A DNA stretch of 64,000 nucleotides from Clostridium oryzae (GCF_002029235.1 NZ_MZGV01000017.1:1-64000), one strand, 5' to 3'. Counted from the first letter of the stretch, positions 18,701 to 26,852 are shown. The notes: a model not told the origin generated them from the letters alone. Numbers and translations are program-made.

Positions 18701-18972
18701 CCCATACCGGCAATTATGCTGTCTGGTCTTTCCTTAGCTATAACCTTCTCCACAAACTCAGCTGTTATAGGTTCAATATATATCTTATCTGCAGTCTCTT
18801 TATCAGTCATTATAGTAGCTGGGTTACTGTTTACGAGAACAACCTCTACTCCTTCTTCTCTAAGAGCTTCACAAGCTTGAGTTCCGGAATAATCAAACTC
18901 TGCTGCCTGACCTATTACTATCGGGCCTGACCCTATTACTAATACTTTCTTTATATCATCACGCTTTGGCAT
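15757..18972 (-). CDS. carB: Carbamoyl-phosphate synthase large subunit
   Basis: This 1071-residue subunit makes carbamoyl phosphate from bicarbonate, ATP and ammonia supplied by CarA, for pyrimidines and arginine. It has both ATP-grasp halves ([20 protein letters not shown] at the start; [20 protein letters not shown] near residue 555), the oligomerisation region between them, and a C-terminal MGS-like allosteric domain. The length is standard. The ATG at 18972 follows GGGAGGT; an upstream in-frame TTG does not. It is downstream of carA with a 168-base spacer containing a hairpin. Confidence 0.97.
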   Translation of the reverse strand: MPKRDDIKKVLVIGSGPIVIGQAAEFDYSGTQACEALREEGVEVVLVNSNPATIMTDKETADKIYIEPITAEFVEKVIAKERPDSIIAGMGGQTGLNMAVELYDKGILDKYGVKVIGTSIESVKKGEDRELFRAEMKKIGQPCIVSDIITDMEHGKQFSAKIGYPVIVRPAYTLGGTGGGIANNEQELVEILGQGLSLSTIGQVLIEKSIKGWKEIEYEVMRDGAGNCITVCNMENVDPVGIHTGDSIVTAPSQTLSDKEYQMLRTASLDIINAIGIEGGCNVQLALNPHSFEYAVIEINPRVSRSSALASKATGYPIAKVAAKIALGYNLDEIKNAVTQKTYACFEPTLDYVVVKIPKWPFDKFFDADRVLGTKMMATGEIMSIGSNFEAAFLKGIRSLELKKYSLEHKKMKDLTMAELKEKVIEADDERIFALAEMLRRDYRVEMISQITGIDEFFVKKIKWIVSKEEELKTKKLSDMTKDYLYELKRKGFSDKVIGQLLNVSPDEVYKLRKIWDITPTFKMVDTCAGEFEALSPYYYSTYDSADEVTVSDKKKIVVIGSGPIRIGQGIEFDYASVHAVKALRKMGIETIIINNNPETVSTDFDISDKLYFEPLTEEDVLNIIDKEKPYGVILQFGGQTAIKLAQFFKEKNIYILGTSSEQIDAAEDREKFEAILEKLDIARPKGKAVWSAGEGLQRAEALGYPVLVRPSFVLGGQGMEITYDANELEFYLENAFEKDTKNPVLVDKYLMGRELEVDAICDGESVLIPGIMEHLERAGVHSGDSITMYPTQNVSQKIREDILDYTKKLAIEIGIKGMINIQFIEYNNHLYVIEVNPRASRTVPYISKVSGVPIVDLATKIMLGAKLQDLGYGVDVYKEPDIVAVKVPVFSTQKLPRVEISLGPEMRSTGEVLGVGKNIYEALYKGFLGADMQLENKTKVVLATVNDHDKDEFLSIAKEIGELGYSFAATSGTAELLRNAGLKVKEVRKINEEEPNILDVIKNMEIDLVLNTPTKGNDSRRDGFIIRRTAIERNIEVITALDTMKALVEVTQKLGKEISVDTMDVYNMGE

Positions 18973-19073
18973 AAAATTACCTCCCAATATTATTTATGAT
19001 TTGCTTTCTTCATATTCCCATCTATGACACACAGATTATGCTCTTAATTACGAATTAAGATTGAGTAATGGTT

Positions 19074-19096
19074 GAAATTCTGATTATCAGAATTTC
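19074..19096. other. Intercistronic hairpin between carA and carB
   Basis: GAAATTCTGAT and ATCAGAATTTC form a near-perfect palindrome with one central base, followed by an AATTATGAATT-rich tract. There is no T-run on the minus strand, so it is not a normal terminator. It may stabilise RNA ends or be an intergenic repeat. Confidence 0.55.
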
Positions 19097-19140
19097 TTCA
19101 ATAATTCCTCATTCATAATTTATAATTTCTAATTTATTAG

Positions 19141-20184
19141 CTATACTGCTAGAAACTTATCAAATATGCTGTTTACGTCCCTTGGCCCAGGGTTTGCCTC
19201 TGGATGGAACTGTACGCTGTATATGTGTAAGTCTTCATGTCTCATTCCTTCAATGGTTTCATCATTCAAATTCACGTGGGTTACTTTAACACCTTCAGGT
19301 AATTCTTTTACATAATATCCATGGTTTTGAAGAGTTATATAAACTCTATTATCCTCCAAATCCTTTACTGGATGATTACTTCCTCTATGCCCAAACTTAA
19401 GTTTAGCTGTTTTTCCGCCAAGTGCCAGTGCTAAAAGCTGATGTCCAAGGCATATACCAACCATTGGTTTTTTACCGACAATACCTTTTATTGTGTCTAT
19501 CTGTTCTGCCAAGTCTGCTGGGTCTCCAGGACCGTTTGACAAGAACACCAAATCAGGATTTACGTTTAATATATCCTCTGACTTAGCAGTGGCAGGAAAT
19601 ACTGTAAGCTTACAATTTCTCTGCTCAAAACATCTAAGTATATTAGCCTTTATTCCATAATCTATAACAGCTACATGCTTTCCGCTGCCTTCAATTACAT
19701 ACTCCTCTTTGGTACTAACATTTTTAACTGCTTCAGTATTATTATAGTTTTGAAATTTAATATCTATCTCTTCCTGGCTTAAATCATGAACAGTAATTAT
19801 CCCTTTCATAGTTCCGCTGTTTCTGAGTATCTTTGTCAGCGCTCTTGTATCTATTTTCTCGAGACCCATTATTTTATGATGCTTAAGATAATCATTTAAT
19901 GTTATCTCACATCTGAAATTATTAGGTTCTTCACAAGCTTCTCTTACAATAAAGCCCTTAACCTTAGGCCCCTCTGACTCACCATCCTCAAGATTAAGAC
20001 CGTAGTTACCTATAAGCGGATAAGTCATCGTAACAATCTGGCCGTAATAAGAAGGATCCGTAAGCACCTCCTGATAACCCGTCATACCAGTATTAAAAAC
20101 TACCTCTCCAATAGTCTCATCTAAATATCCAAAGGCATTACCCTCAAAAACCATCCCATTTTCTAATATAAGCTTTGCTTTCAT
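19141..20184 (-). CDS. carA: Carbamoyl-phosphate synthase small subunit
   Basis: This 347-residue glutamine amidotransferase hydrolyses glutamine and passes ammonia to CarB. The N-terminal CPSase domain starts AKLILENGMVFEG; the class I GATase domain has the nucleophile Cys in GICLGHQLLALALGGK and the His/Glu pair in YSVQFHPEANPG. The ATG at 20184 is preceded by GGAGGTC; an earlier in-frame ATG at 20205 is not. A PyrR-type attenuator lies in the leader, so expression should fall when pyrimidines are plentiful. Confidence 0.97.
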   Translation of the reverse strand: MKAKLILENGMVFEGNAFGYLDETIGEVVFNTGMTGYQEVLTDPSYYGQIVTMTYPLIGNYGLNLEDGESEGPKVKGFIVREACEEPNNFRCEITLNDYLKHHKIMGLEKIDTRALTKILRNSGTMKGIITVHDLSQEEIDIKFQNYNNTEAVKNVSTKEEYVIEGSGKHVAVIDYGIKANILRCFEQRNCKLTVFPATAKSEDILNVNPDLVFLSNGPGDPADLAEQIDTIKGIVGKKPMVGICLGHQLLALALGGKTAKLKFGHRGSNHPVKDLEDNRVYITLQNHGYYVKELPEGVKVTHVNLNDETIEGMRHEDLHIYSVQFHPEANPGPRDVNSIFDKFLAV

Positions 20185-20238
20185 AATCAAATGACCTCCA
20201 ATCATTTTTATACAAAATTAGTATTAACAAAATAAAAA

Positions 20239-20284
20239 GGATAATAAAGAGAACTCTTTTTTCAAAAGTTTCTCCCTATTATCC
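20239..20284 (-). terminator. Attenuator terminator in the carA leader
   Basis: On the minus strand GGATAATAGGGAGAA pairs with TTCTCTTTATTATCC and is followed by TTTTTATTTTG, 55 bases upstream of carA. It is the terminator half of the PyrR switch. Confidence 0.8.
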
Positions 20285-20362
20285 GTTACTTACATCAATG
20301 GGGCTATTAAATTTTTCACTATAATTTTTTTTATAACAAAAAAACATATACAAAATTATACT

Positions 20363-20390
20363 CCCCTTTCTGGCCTCACAGGACCAATTT
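20363..20390 (-). promoter_or_regulatory. PyrR-binding anti-antiterminator (pyr leader)
   Basis: The minus-strand leader carries TTGGTCCTGTGAGGCCAG, matching the PyrR-binding loop ARUCCNGNGAGGYU within a flanking stem. With UMP-bound PyrR this hairpin would form and allow the terminator at 20239-20284 to stop transcription of carAB. No pyrR gene is in the window. Confidence 0.8.
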
Positions 20391-20409
20391 AAAGCGTATT
20401 TTCTATACT

Positions 20410-20438
20410 ATTTTAATTTATAAGTTTATCTGTGTCAA
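20410..20438 (-). promoter_or_regulatory. SigA-type promoter of carAB
   Basis: TTGACA (20433-20438), a 17-base spacer and TAAAAT (20410-20415) on the minus strand lie just upstream of the PyrR leader. Confidence 0.8.
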
Positions 20439-20442
20439 GAGA

Positions 20443-20477
20443 AAAAATTAGGAATCCAGCATAACTGAATTCCTAAT
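20443..20477 (-). terminator. Terminator after the first secreted coiled-coil gene
   Basis: Minus-strand arms ATTAGGAATTCAG and CTGGATTCCTAAT form a stem followed by TTTTTTC. The GAATTCAG core resembles the hairpin at 28306-28328. Confidence 0.8.
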
Positions 20478-20500
20478 TACTATGTTTATTGTAGTTATTC

Positions 20501-21148
20501 CTAAGGAGTAACTACAGTTCCAGCTGAAGTTGTAGTATCTGCTGGTGTTGTTTCATCAGTTGGTGTTGTTGTATTAGTTTCATCTTCAGAAACTACTGTA
20601 GCTGTTCTAGCAATAGTAAGAGCGTCATCATATAAACCAATTAATTTAGTAAGTTTTGCAACTTTGCTATTCTGCTTGGCAATAACTTTATCTATAGCTG
20701 TAATAGCTGATGAATATTGAGTTCCTTTGCTTTTAGCTTCTGCTTTTTTTGCTTCACTATCAACCGAAGCTGTATCTGTTGCATCTTTATAGGCAGCACT
20801 TATTGCCTTAATTTTTGCGTTTAACGCTGTTAATTGATCTGCAGGTAGAGTTTTAGTACCCTCCTTAATTGCTCCCATTATTTTATTCAATTCTGCTTTT
20901 TTTGCATTTACCTTTTTCTTTAAATCAACAAACTTCTTTACATTTGCCTTCATTGTTGTAAGTTCTTCTTTAAGTTGCTGCTTTTGTTTACTTACCTTTA
21001 CAGCTTCTTTCTTGCTCTTTGAGCTAGATTTAGATAGTGATGTAACTTTTGCTGCAGCTTTAGGATTCGTTTTACTAGTTTTTGCATAAGCAGCAGTTGG
21101 TACTGCAAGTAGAGCTATTAATGTCATTGCTATAATTTTCTTTTTCAT
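20501..21148 (-). CDS. Secreted coiled-coil protein, SigI-promoter paralog 1
   Basis: This 215-residue protein starts with a Sec signal peptide (KKKIIAMTLIALLAVPTAAYA, cleavage after AYA). A Lys/Glu/Ala-rich helical coiled coil follows, with the family segment KTLPADQLTALNAKI in the middle, then a Thr/Asp-rich disordered tail (TTTPTDETTPADTTTSAG). No catalytic motif or LPXTG anchor is visible. It is a paralog of the gene at 21305. Its promoter is SigI-like, shared with sigI. ATG 21148 follows AAAGGTGG. It should be exported; binding to cell wall or a role in stress is inference. Confidence 0.8.
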   Translation of the reverse strand: MKKKIIAMTLIALLAVPTAAYAKTSKTNPKAAAKVTSLSKSSSKSKKEAVKVSKQKQQLKEELTTMKANVKKFVDLKKKVNAKKAELNKIMGAIKEGTKTLPADQLTALNAKIKAISAAYKDATDTASVDSEAKKAEAKSKGTQYSSAITAIDKVIAKQNSKVAKLTKLIGLYDDALTIARTATVVSEDETNTTTPTDETTPADTTTSAGTVVTP

Positions 21149-21249
21149 ATTTACTACCACCTTTCACTGTCAATACACTCTTGATTCATTCAGATAATTA
21201 GATAAAAAATTGTATTTTAAGTATTAGACTTAATTCGTTTGATTTAATA

Positions 21250-21278
21250 TACGAAAGCTAATTTTATTTTTGAGGGGT
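21250..21278 (-). promoter_or_regulatory. SigI-like promoter P1
   Basis: Minus strand: ACCCCTCAAAAA, with CGTA beginning exactly 25 bases after the first A. This matches the C-rich/A-tract -35 and CG-containing -10 of SigI promoters, and the spacing is identical to P2 and P3. Confidence 0.75.
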
Positions 21279-21304
21279 ATGTATGAATTTCTAATTTAGT
21301 TTTC

Positions 21305-22090
21305 TTATGGAATAATTACATTCTCATCAGAAGTTGTTGTTTCTGTGTCTGTTGATGTTGTTGATGTATCCGTTGGTGTGGTTGTCGTATCTGTACTAGT
21401 TTCATCATCAGTAACTTCTGTAGCTGCACTTGTAACAGCAAGAACTTCATCGTATTTAGTACTCAATTCTGTAAGTTTTTCATATATGCTCTTCTGCTTA
21501 TTTACAACTTCATTTAATGCTGAAACAGCATCCTCAAGCTTACCTTCTTTGGCCTTCTTTTCTGCCTTCTGGGTTGCACTGGTTATTTTAGCTATTCCTT
21601 TTACTATATCCTTATACTCATCTTGTAGATCGTCAGTTTTGGAAATTAAATCCTCCAACTGATCTTCAGGTAAAGTTTTAGTGCCGTCTAATATTTCCTC
21701 TAACGCCTCATTCAAGTTACTTTTCTTTATATTTACTTCCTTTCTTAGCTCATTGATCTTTTTAACATTTGTTTTTATAGTTGTAACCTGCTGATTAATC
21801 AAGGTCTTAAATTTTGCTTGCTTGTCCTTCTTGTTTCCTCGTTTTTTATCTTGTTCATCTTTTTTGTTCTTATCATTCTTCTTTTCATTTTCTTTTTGAT
21901 CTCTTTTATCTTTCTCGCTGTCTTGATCGTCTTTTTGTTCAGCCTTTTGCTTATCTTTTTCAGCAGCCTTCTTTTCAACTTTTTCAATCTTTACTTTTTC
22001 TTTAGGCTTCTCTTTGTTGTCTTTTGCATAAGCTGCTGTTGGAACTGCAATTAATGCCATTAATACAAGTGCTATAATTTTCTTTTTCAT
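21305..22090 (-). CDS. Secreted coiled-coil protein, SigI-promoter paralog 2
   Basis: This 261-residue protein has nearly the same signal peptide as its neighbour (KKKIIALVLMALIAVPTAAYA). A very charged Lys/Asp/Glu stretch follows (about residues 25-95), then a coiled coil with GTKTLPEDQLEDLISK, then a Thr/Asp/Ser-rich tail ending VIIP. The extra charged block is the main difference from paralog 1. ATG 22090 lies 7 bases after GGTGG. It has its own SigI-like promoter and is divergent from sigI-rsgI. The function is unknown; an extracytoplasmic structural or wall-binding role is likely from its make-up. Confidence 0.8.
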   Translation of the reverse strand: MKKKIIALVLMALIAVPTAAYAKDNKEKPKEKVKIEKVEKKAAEKDKQKAEQKDDQDSEKDKRDQKENEKKNDKNKKDEQDKKRGNKKDKQAKFKTLINQQVTTIKTNVKKINELRKEVNIKKSNLNEALEEILDGTKTLPEDQLEDLISKTDDLQDEYKDIVKGIAKITSATQKAEKKAKEGKLEDAVSALNEVVNKQKSIYEKLTELSTKYDEVLAVTSAATEVTDDETSTDTTTTPTDTSTTSTDTETTTSDENVIIP

Positions 22091-22210
22091 TTTCATTCCA
22101 CCTTTCATAGTTAGATAAAATCTCTTGCTTTATCTTGATAATTAGTTAAAATAGAAATAAATAATTTTAATATAAATTTAAATTTTCCTTGATTTTATTT
22201 TATACATTAT

Positions 22211-22239
22211 TACGTAAAACATTTTCATTTTTGGGGGGT
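22211..22239 (-). promoter_or_regulatory. SigI-like promoter P2
   Basis: Minus strand: ACCCCCCAAAAA, with CGTA beginning 25 bases after the first A. It drives the second coiled-coil gene. Confidence 0.78.
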
Positions 22240-22266
22240 CTACATAAAATTTATTTTATTTTTTGT

Positions 22267-22295
22267 ACCCTTCAAAATTTATATATTCACACGTA
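22267..22295 (+). promoter_or_regulatory. SigI-like promoter P3 (sigI autoregulation)
   Basis: Plus strand: ACCCTTCAAAA, with CGTA beginning 25 bases after the first A, 22 bases before the sigI ATG. The match implies that SigI transcribes its own operon. Confidence 0.75.
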
Positions 22296-22317
22296 CTGAT
22301 AAAAGGGGGATGGGCCC

Positions 22318-23001
22318 ATGGAAAAACAGTTTCTTAATAAAGACAATAGAGACAAATTTATAGAAGAAAATAAAGGCTTTGTTTACACCGTAGCTTCCAC
22401 CATTTGCAATAGAAAACTGGATTGGGTAAATGATGATGAACTCAGCATATCTCTTATTGCCTTCAATAATGCATGTGATACATATGATGATTGTAAAGGT
22501 AGTTTTTTGGGTTATGCAAAGGTATTAATAAAAAATGCACTGATAGATTACTTTAGAAAAACAAAAAATACTCCTTACCTAATGTTCGAAAATCACGATG
22601 AAGTAACAGATTATATAGATAACAAAAGTGCGCTGACTGAATTTGAAAAAAGCCGAGAAAAGCTAGAACTAGCGGATGAGATTGCGTTGTTTTCAAAGAA
22701 ACTATCAACTTTTAAATTAAGCTTTACTGATTTATTAGATTCATGTCCCTCGCATATTGATACAAGGAATAATCTCTTAAATATTGCATTCAAATGTTCT
22801 TCGGAAAAATCCATATTAGATTATATAAATAGTAAAAAGAAACTTCCTATAAGTGAAATAATGCTTCTTACAAATTCAAAAAGAAAATTTATGGACAAAT
22901 GGAGAAAATATATATTAGCTCTAATATTGATATTATCTGATAATGATTATTCTTATTTAAAATCGTACTTGAATATAAAGGTAGGTGAATATGATGGCTA
23001 A
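22318..23001 (+). CDS. sigI: RNA polymerase sigma factor SigI
   Basis: This 227-residue sigma-70-type factor is of the SigI class. The region-2-like N-terminal part has FIEENKGFVYTVASTICNRKLDWVNDDELSISLIAFNNACDTYD and FLGYAKVLIKNALIDYFRK. The C-terminal part (LPISEIMLLTNSKRKFMDKWRKYILALILIL) is the SigI-specific DNA-binding end. The stop overlaps rsgI by 11 bases, the standard sigma/anti-sigma pair. In Bacillus SigI responds to heat and wall defects; in cellulolytic clostridia it responds to polysaccharides. Target promoters here are predicted at 21250, 22211 and 22267. Confidence 0.93.
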   Translation: MEKQFLNKDNRDKFIEENKGFVYTVASTICNRKLDWVNDDELSISLIAFNNACDTYDDCKGSFLGYAKVLIKNALIDYFRKTKNTPYLMFENHDEVTDYIDNKSALTEFEKSREKLELADEIALFSKKLSTFKLSFTDLLDSCPSHIDTRNNLLNIAFKCSSEKSILDYINSKKKLPISEIMLLTNSKRKFMDKWRKYILALILILSDNDYSYLKSYLNIKVGEYDG

Positions 23002-24130
23002 AACTGGTTTAGTATTAAAAATTGAAAATAATACAGCTATAATAATTACTCCTTCTGGTGAATTTGCAAAAGTAGCCATTTCAGGAAAGCCTCCGAAGAT
23101 TGGTGATACCTACACTGGTAACTTAAAAAGAAAGCACAGCTATATAAGATATTTATCAGCGGCAGTAGTATTATTTATGATTTTCATTTTTGGCGGAGGT
23201 ACCTATGGTTATTGTTCTACTGCGCAAATAGTTAAAGTAAGCATAAATCCGTCCGTAGAACTGAAAGTTAATTATTTTGGTAAAATTATTAAATATGCTC
23301 CTCTTAACAATGACGGTCGAATTCTACTCAAAAATCTGAAGTTGAATAATAAAACTACAGATGATGCTCTGGTAGCTTTAGTTAAAAAAGCAGAGAAGGA
23401 TAATTTTATTAACAAAGATTATACACTTAAGGGGAAAACTATATCGGTTGAAATTTCATCCACCAGTTTTTATAAATCAGCAAAATTGGATAAATTCAAC
23501 AGTTACGTTAGTGATGAGAAAATAAATACAATCATAGATAACAACGGAACACACAGCAGTAAGAAATTTAATAAGAATAATAACGCCAACAGCGAGAAAA
23601 TAACGAAACCAACTAAAAAATCAGCTGATGCTGTGAGAAAAAAACATACTGCTAAAAAGGACAGTTCTGTATCTGCCAATGAGAATGCTCCGGCAATCAA
23701 AACTGCCAGCGGTGCTAGTAAAGAACGCAAACAGCATAGACAAACTAGCAGAACCATCGCAAAACACAATGGTATCTCTTCAAAAAACAGTACGAGTTCA
23801 AAAAACACTAATAAAGCAAATAATAAAAGTAACACGCAAAACAGTGCTAAGACATCTGATAAAAGCAAGGTAAATAGCAATAACAAAGCAAAAAGTAATT
23901 TAAGTTCAAAAAGTACTACTAAAACTACTAGTAGCAGCAACGGGAATAAAAACACTAAAACTGCATCAGGCAAGTCAGTTGATGCAAAAAATAATAGTAG
24001 TAATAAATCTGACAATAAAAATAACAGTAAAGATAATAAAAGTAATTCGCAAGATCATGGTAATGACAACAAAGATAATAGTAACAATGATAACAGTAAG
24101 AATGATAATAAAGATCATGGCAAAAAGTAA
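22991..24130 (+). CDS. rsgI: Anti-sigma-I factor RsgI with a long disordered tail
   Basis: This 379-residue membrane protein should bind and inhibit SigI. Residues about 4-46 are the cytoplasmic RsgI domain (KTGLVLKIENNTAIIITPSGEF). One TM segment follows at about 53-75, then an extracytoplasmic domain with INPSVE (N86-P87), the site where RsgI proteins cleave themselves. From about 180 to the end the chain is an Asn/Lys/Ser/Asp-rich, low-complexity tail with no carbohydrate-binding module. This resembles the B. subtilis type, whose disordered tail senses wall state. ATG 22991 follows AGGTAGGTGA. Confidence 0.92.
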   Translation: MMAKTGLVLKIENNTAIIITPSGEFAKVAISGKPPKIGDTYTGNLKRKHSYIRYLSAAVVLFMIFIFGGGTYGYCSTAQIVKVSINPSVELKVNYFGKIIKYAPLNNDGRILLKNLKLNNKTTDDALVALVKKAEKDNFINKDYTLKGKTISVEISSTSFYKSAKLDKFNSYVSDEKINTIIDNNGTHSSKKFNKNNNANSEKITKPTKKSADAVRKKHTAKKDSSVSANENAPAIKTASGASKERKQHRQTSRTIAKHNGISSKNSTSSKNTNKANNKSNTQNSAKTSDKSKVNSNNKAKSNLSSKSTTKTTSSSNGNKNTKTASGKSVDAKNNSSNKSDNKNNSKDNKSNSQDHGNDNKDNSNNDNSKNDNKDHGKK

Positions 24131-24135
24131 TTTAA

Positions 24136-24175
24136 TGGAGCTGCTTAAATTATACAAAAATTCAAGCAGCTTCTA
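24136..24175 (+). terminator. Likely terminator of sigI-rsgI
   Basis: GAGCTGCTT and AAGCAGCTTC form a hairpin just after rsgI, followed by TTCTATTGTATTT. A second hairpin (ATATCAGAATA/TATTCTGATAT plus TTTTAATTT) follows at about 24210-24262. Confidence 0.6.
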
Positions 24176-24311
24176 TTGTATTTAATTGCTCAAAATATGA
24201 CACACTAAGTAATATCAGAATATATTTAGTTAAAAAATGTATTCTGATATTTTTAATTTAATATTGCTAATCTCTAACTAGGTATTGTATAATGTACCTA
24301 TAATGTTGTGC

Positions 24312-24345
24312 ATACAAGTTGCCGAAATATGCAATACAAGTAGCC
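24312..24345. promoter_or_regulatory. Direct-repeat candidate operator upstream of araA
   Basis: ATACAAGTTGCC (24312-24323) and ATACAAGTAGCC (24334-24345) repeat 22 bases apart, two helical turns, just after a TATAAT-like element. The ACTTGTAT half-site resembles part of the AraR operator. No araR gene is in the window. Confidence 0.45.
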
Positions 24346-24435
24346 ATGCTATTTCGATTATTCCTGCACAAGTTTATTGCAAACATAATTAAAAACCTTT
24401 ACAATTTATTTAAATTATTGAAGGAGGACATCAAA

Positions 24436-25926
24436 ATGTTCAAGAAAAAAGCTTATGAATTTTGGTTTGTAACAGGTAGTCAGCACCTGTACGGACAAGA
24501 AACGTTAAAACAAGTAGATGCACATTCAAAAGAAATAGCAGATGCATTGGATAAATCTTCTGATATATCTTATAAGGTGGTTTTCAAACCAGTAGTAACA
24601 ACTCCAGAAGAAATAAGAAAGATTTGTATAGAAGCAACTGCAGATTCTAACTGTGCTGGTATAATCACATGGATGCATACCTTTTCTCCAGCAAAAATGT
24701 GGATATGGGGACTTTCAGAACTCAGAAAGCCTTTGCTTCATCTTCATACTCAATTTAACAGAGATATTCCATGGGATTCAATCGATATGGACTTCATGAA
24801 CTTAAATCAATCTGCTCATGGCGATAGAGAATATGGTTACATTGGAGCTAGAATGAGACTTCCTAAGAAAATTGTTGTAGGCCATTGGCAGGATCCTGAA
24901 GTATCTAAAAAGATAGGAGAATGGATGAACGTTGCTGCTTCCTTCATTGAAAGCAAGAGTCTTAAAGTTGCTCGTTTCGGAGATAACATGAGAGAAGTTG
25001 CTGTAACTGAAGGAGATAAAGTAGAAGCTGAAATCAAATTCGGATGGGCAGTAAGTGCTTATGCCATAGCAGATCTTGTTACTAGAGTAGATGCTGTATC
25101 TGAAAGTGATATTAATGCACTTATTGACGAATACGAATCTCTATATGATTTTGCTGAAGATGCTAGAAAAGGTGGTTCAAAACACGAATCAGTTCGTTAT
25201 CAAGCTCGTATCGAAGCCGGATTAAGAGGCTTCCTTGAGGATGGCGGTTTTGATGCTTTCACAACTAATTTTGAAGTTCTTCACGGCATGAAACAACTTC
25301 CAGGTCTTGCAGTACAGAGACTTACAGCTGATGGTTATGGCTTTGGTGCTGAAGGTGACTGGAAAACAGCTGCATTAGTAAGAACAATGAAAATAATGGC
25401 TGATAATAAGAACACAGCTCTTATGGAGGATTATACTTACAATTTTGAACCAGGCAATGAATTGATATTAGAAGCTCATATGCTGGAGGTTTGCCCTTCA
25501 TTAGCTGCTACAAAACCAAAAATTGAAGTTCATCCTTTAGGCATCGGCGGAAAAGCTGATCCTGCTAGATTAACTTTCGATGGTAAAGCTGGTCATGGTC
25601 TTGCTGCTTCACTTATAGATATGGGAAACAGATTTAGACTTATTATTAACGAAGTAGATGCTGTAAAACAGGAAAGACCAATGCCAAAACTTCCTGTAGG
25701 CCGTGTGCTTTGGAGACCAGAACCTAGCCTTAAAGAGTCTGCAGAAGCTTGGATTCTTGCTGGAGGTGCTCACCATACATCCTTCAGTTTAAATGTTACT
25801 CCAACTCAGCTTTTTGACTGGGCAGAGCTCACTGGAATTGAATGTGTAATTATAAATAAAGACACTAACTTACTTAACTTCAGAAATGAACTTAAGTGGA
25901 ACGAAATTTTCTGGAAACTTAAATAA
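24436..25926 (+). CDS. araA: L-arabinose isomerase
   Basis: This 496-residue Mn2+-dependent enzyme converts L-arabinose to L-ribulose, the first step of arabinose use. Signature regions are EFWFVTGSQHLYGQETL at the start, GIITWMHTFSPAKMWI, HTQFNRDIPWDSIDMDFMNLNQSAHGDREYG, and the catalytic-site region near the end (GGAHHTSFS). The length is standard. ATG 24436 follows AAGGAGG; the open frame extends 117 bases upstream without a ribosome site. No araB or araD is adjacent, so the rest of the pathway is elsewhere. Confidence 0.96.
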   Translation: MFKKKAYEFWFVTGSQHLYGQETLKQVDAHSKEIADALDKSSDISYKVVFKPVVTTPEEIRKICIEATADSNCAGIITWMHTFSPAKMWIWGLSELRKPLLHLHTQFNRDIPWDSIDMDFMNLNQSAHGDREYGYIGARMRLPKKIVVGHWQDPEVSKKIGEWMNVAASFIESKSLKVARFGDNMREVAVTEGDKVEAEIKFGWAVSAYAIADLVTRVDAVSESDINALIDEYESLYDFAEDARKGGSKHESVRYQARIEAGLRGFLEDGGFDAFTTNFEVLHGMKQLPGLAVQRLTADGYGFGAEGDWKTAALVRTMKIMADNKNTALMEDYTYNFEPGNELILEAHMLEVCPSLAATKPKIEVHPLGIGGKADPARLTFDGKAGHGLAASLIDMGNRFRLIINEVDAVKQERPMPKLPVGRVLWRPEPSLKESAEAWILAGGAHHTSFSLNVTPTQLFDWAELTGIECVIINKDTNLLNFRNELKWNEIFWKLK

Positions 25927-25929
25927 TAG

Positions 25930-25986
25930 AAGGGGTGAGTGACCTCCGTCGGCTGAAAAATGCCTCCTGCGGTCACTCACCCCTTT
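25930..25986 (+). terminator. araA 3' hairpin with conserved loop
   Basis: AAGGGGTGAGTGACC pairs with GGTCACTCACCCCTT. The 26-base loop holds TCCGTCGGCTGAAAAATG and TGCCTCC, nearly identical to the loop of the hairpin after ilvD (62984-63041). T-run is short. Confidence 0.65.
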
Positions 25987-26134
25987 AACCAACTCTATGT
26001 ATTTACAAAGTATTATTTTCTGTATTCCTTCTTCCAAATGTTTTTCTTGTTTATTTGAAAAATAGTATTTTCTTCAAAGTTATCTTCATATTACTTCGTA
26101 TATCTTAGTTAATCTTTTGGCAGTACATAGTGTT

Positions 26135-26437
26135 TTATCCGCTTGTTTTAATCACTTCATATCCTTGATTGATTACCTTTTGAAATTCAGATGATATACT
26201 ATTCCAATCAAGCACATCAACTCTATATGTAAGTTCCGACTCCTGGAAAGCTTCTTTAATATCATAAACAAGCTGCCAATCCAATTTCTCTTTCCCTAAA
26301 ATAACTAAATCGAGATCCGAATACCTTTTTTGAGTTCCTTTATATCTTGAACCAAAAACTCTTACTTCACAGTCAGGAACATATCTTCTAAGTATCTCAA
26401 GAATAATATCTAATTCAGTTTCCGTAACATTAATCAT
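26135..26437 (-). CDS. mntA: MNT-domain nucleotidyltransferase antitoxin
   Basis: This 100-residue minimal nucleotidyltransferase has the motif GS-X10-DXD exactly: G29-S30, then D41-L-D43. In MntA proteins this site transfers AMP onto a Tyr of the partner HEPN toxin and silences it. The ATG at 26437 overlaps the end of the HEPN gene by 8 bases, so the two are translationally coupled. It is the second gene of a HEPN/MNT module. The pair could also be read as HI0073/HI0074-type without toxicity; the intact active motifs favour a toxin-antitoxin role. Confidence 0.85.
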   Translation of the reverse strand: MINVTETELDIILEILRRYVPDCEVRVFGSRYKGTQKRYSDLDLVILGKEKLDWQLVYDIKEAFQESELTYRVDVLDWNSISSEFQKVINQGYEVIKTSG

Positions 26438-26852
26438 TTCTTTGCTCCAACCTAACTACAAAATCTTTAGCATAAGGAAGAAATGAAAGAGATGCTTGAA
26501 ACACTTCCTCTGCTATTTCATTATCATATATATGAGATGTACTGTTTCTTGCCCTATGAAACTCCATCCATTTATTCACATCGTCAATTAACCTATTTTC
26601 CGCACTTACCCTGAACAACTCTCTTCTAGTCACTCCATCAACAATTTCTGGACTTACATTCTCCTCAATCCATCTCTTCATAAACTTCCAACAGAGCTCA
26701 TAAGTGAATTCAAAATTTTGTATAACTCCCGCTTCAATAGTTTTAATTTCATCTATGCTTGTTCTAGTATCTCCTTTTTTACTAGTTACAACGTTGATTG
26801 CCCTTTCTAAAGAAGCTAGCGCTCTTTTAATGCTGCTAATTTCCAGGCTCAC
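26430..26852 (-). CDS. hepT: HEPN-domain toxin (HI0074-like)
   Basis: This 140-residue all-helical HEPN protein is the likely RNase toxin partner of the MNT protein. The RX4HXY motif is present as R102-NSTS-H107-I-Y109; R and H form the RNase site and Y109 would be the AMPylation target. The start is GTG at 26852, 7 bases after GGAGG; an in-frame ATG at 26879 has no ribosome site. This gene comes first, antitoxin second, as in other HEPN/MNT pairs. The local neighbours (araA, MFS) are unrelated, which suits a small mobile defence or addiction module. Confidence 0.85.
   Translation of the reverse strand: MSLEISSIKRALASLERAINVVTSKKGDTRTSIDEIKTIEAGVIQNFEFTYELCWKFMKRWIEENVSPEIVDGVTRRELFRVSAENRLIDDVNKWMEFHRARNSTSHIYDNEIAEEVFQASLSFLPYAKDFVVRLEQRND

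Noticed and set aside
22318-24130. ORFs on the opposite strand of rsgI (170-codon Leu-rich frame at 23503-24015)
   Set aside because: It is the antisense shadow of the low-complexity Asn/Lys/Ser tail.
24319-24435. Longer araA start at 24319
   Set aside because: No ribosome site; the araA family starts at MFKKKAYEFWF behind AAGGAGG at 24436.
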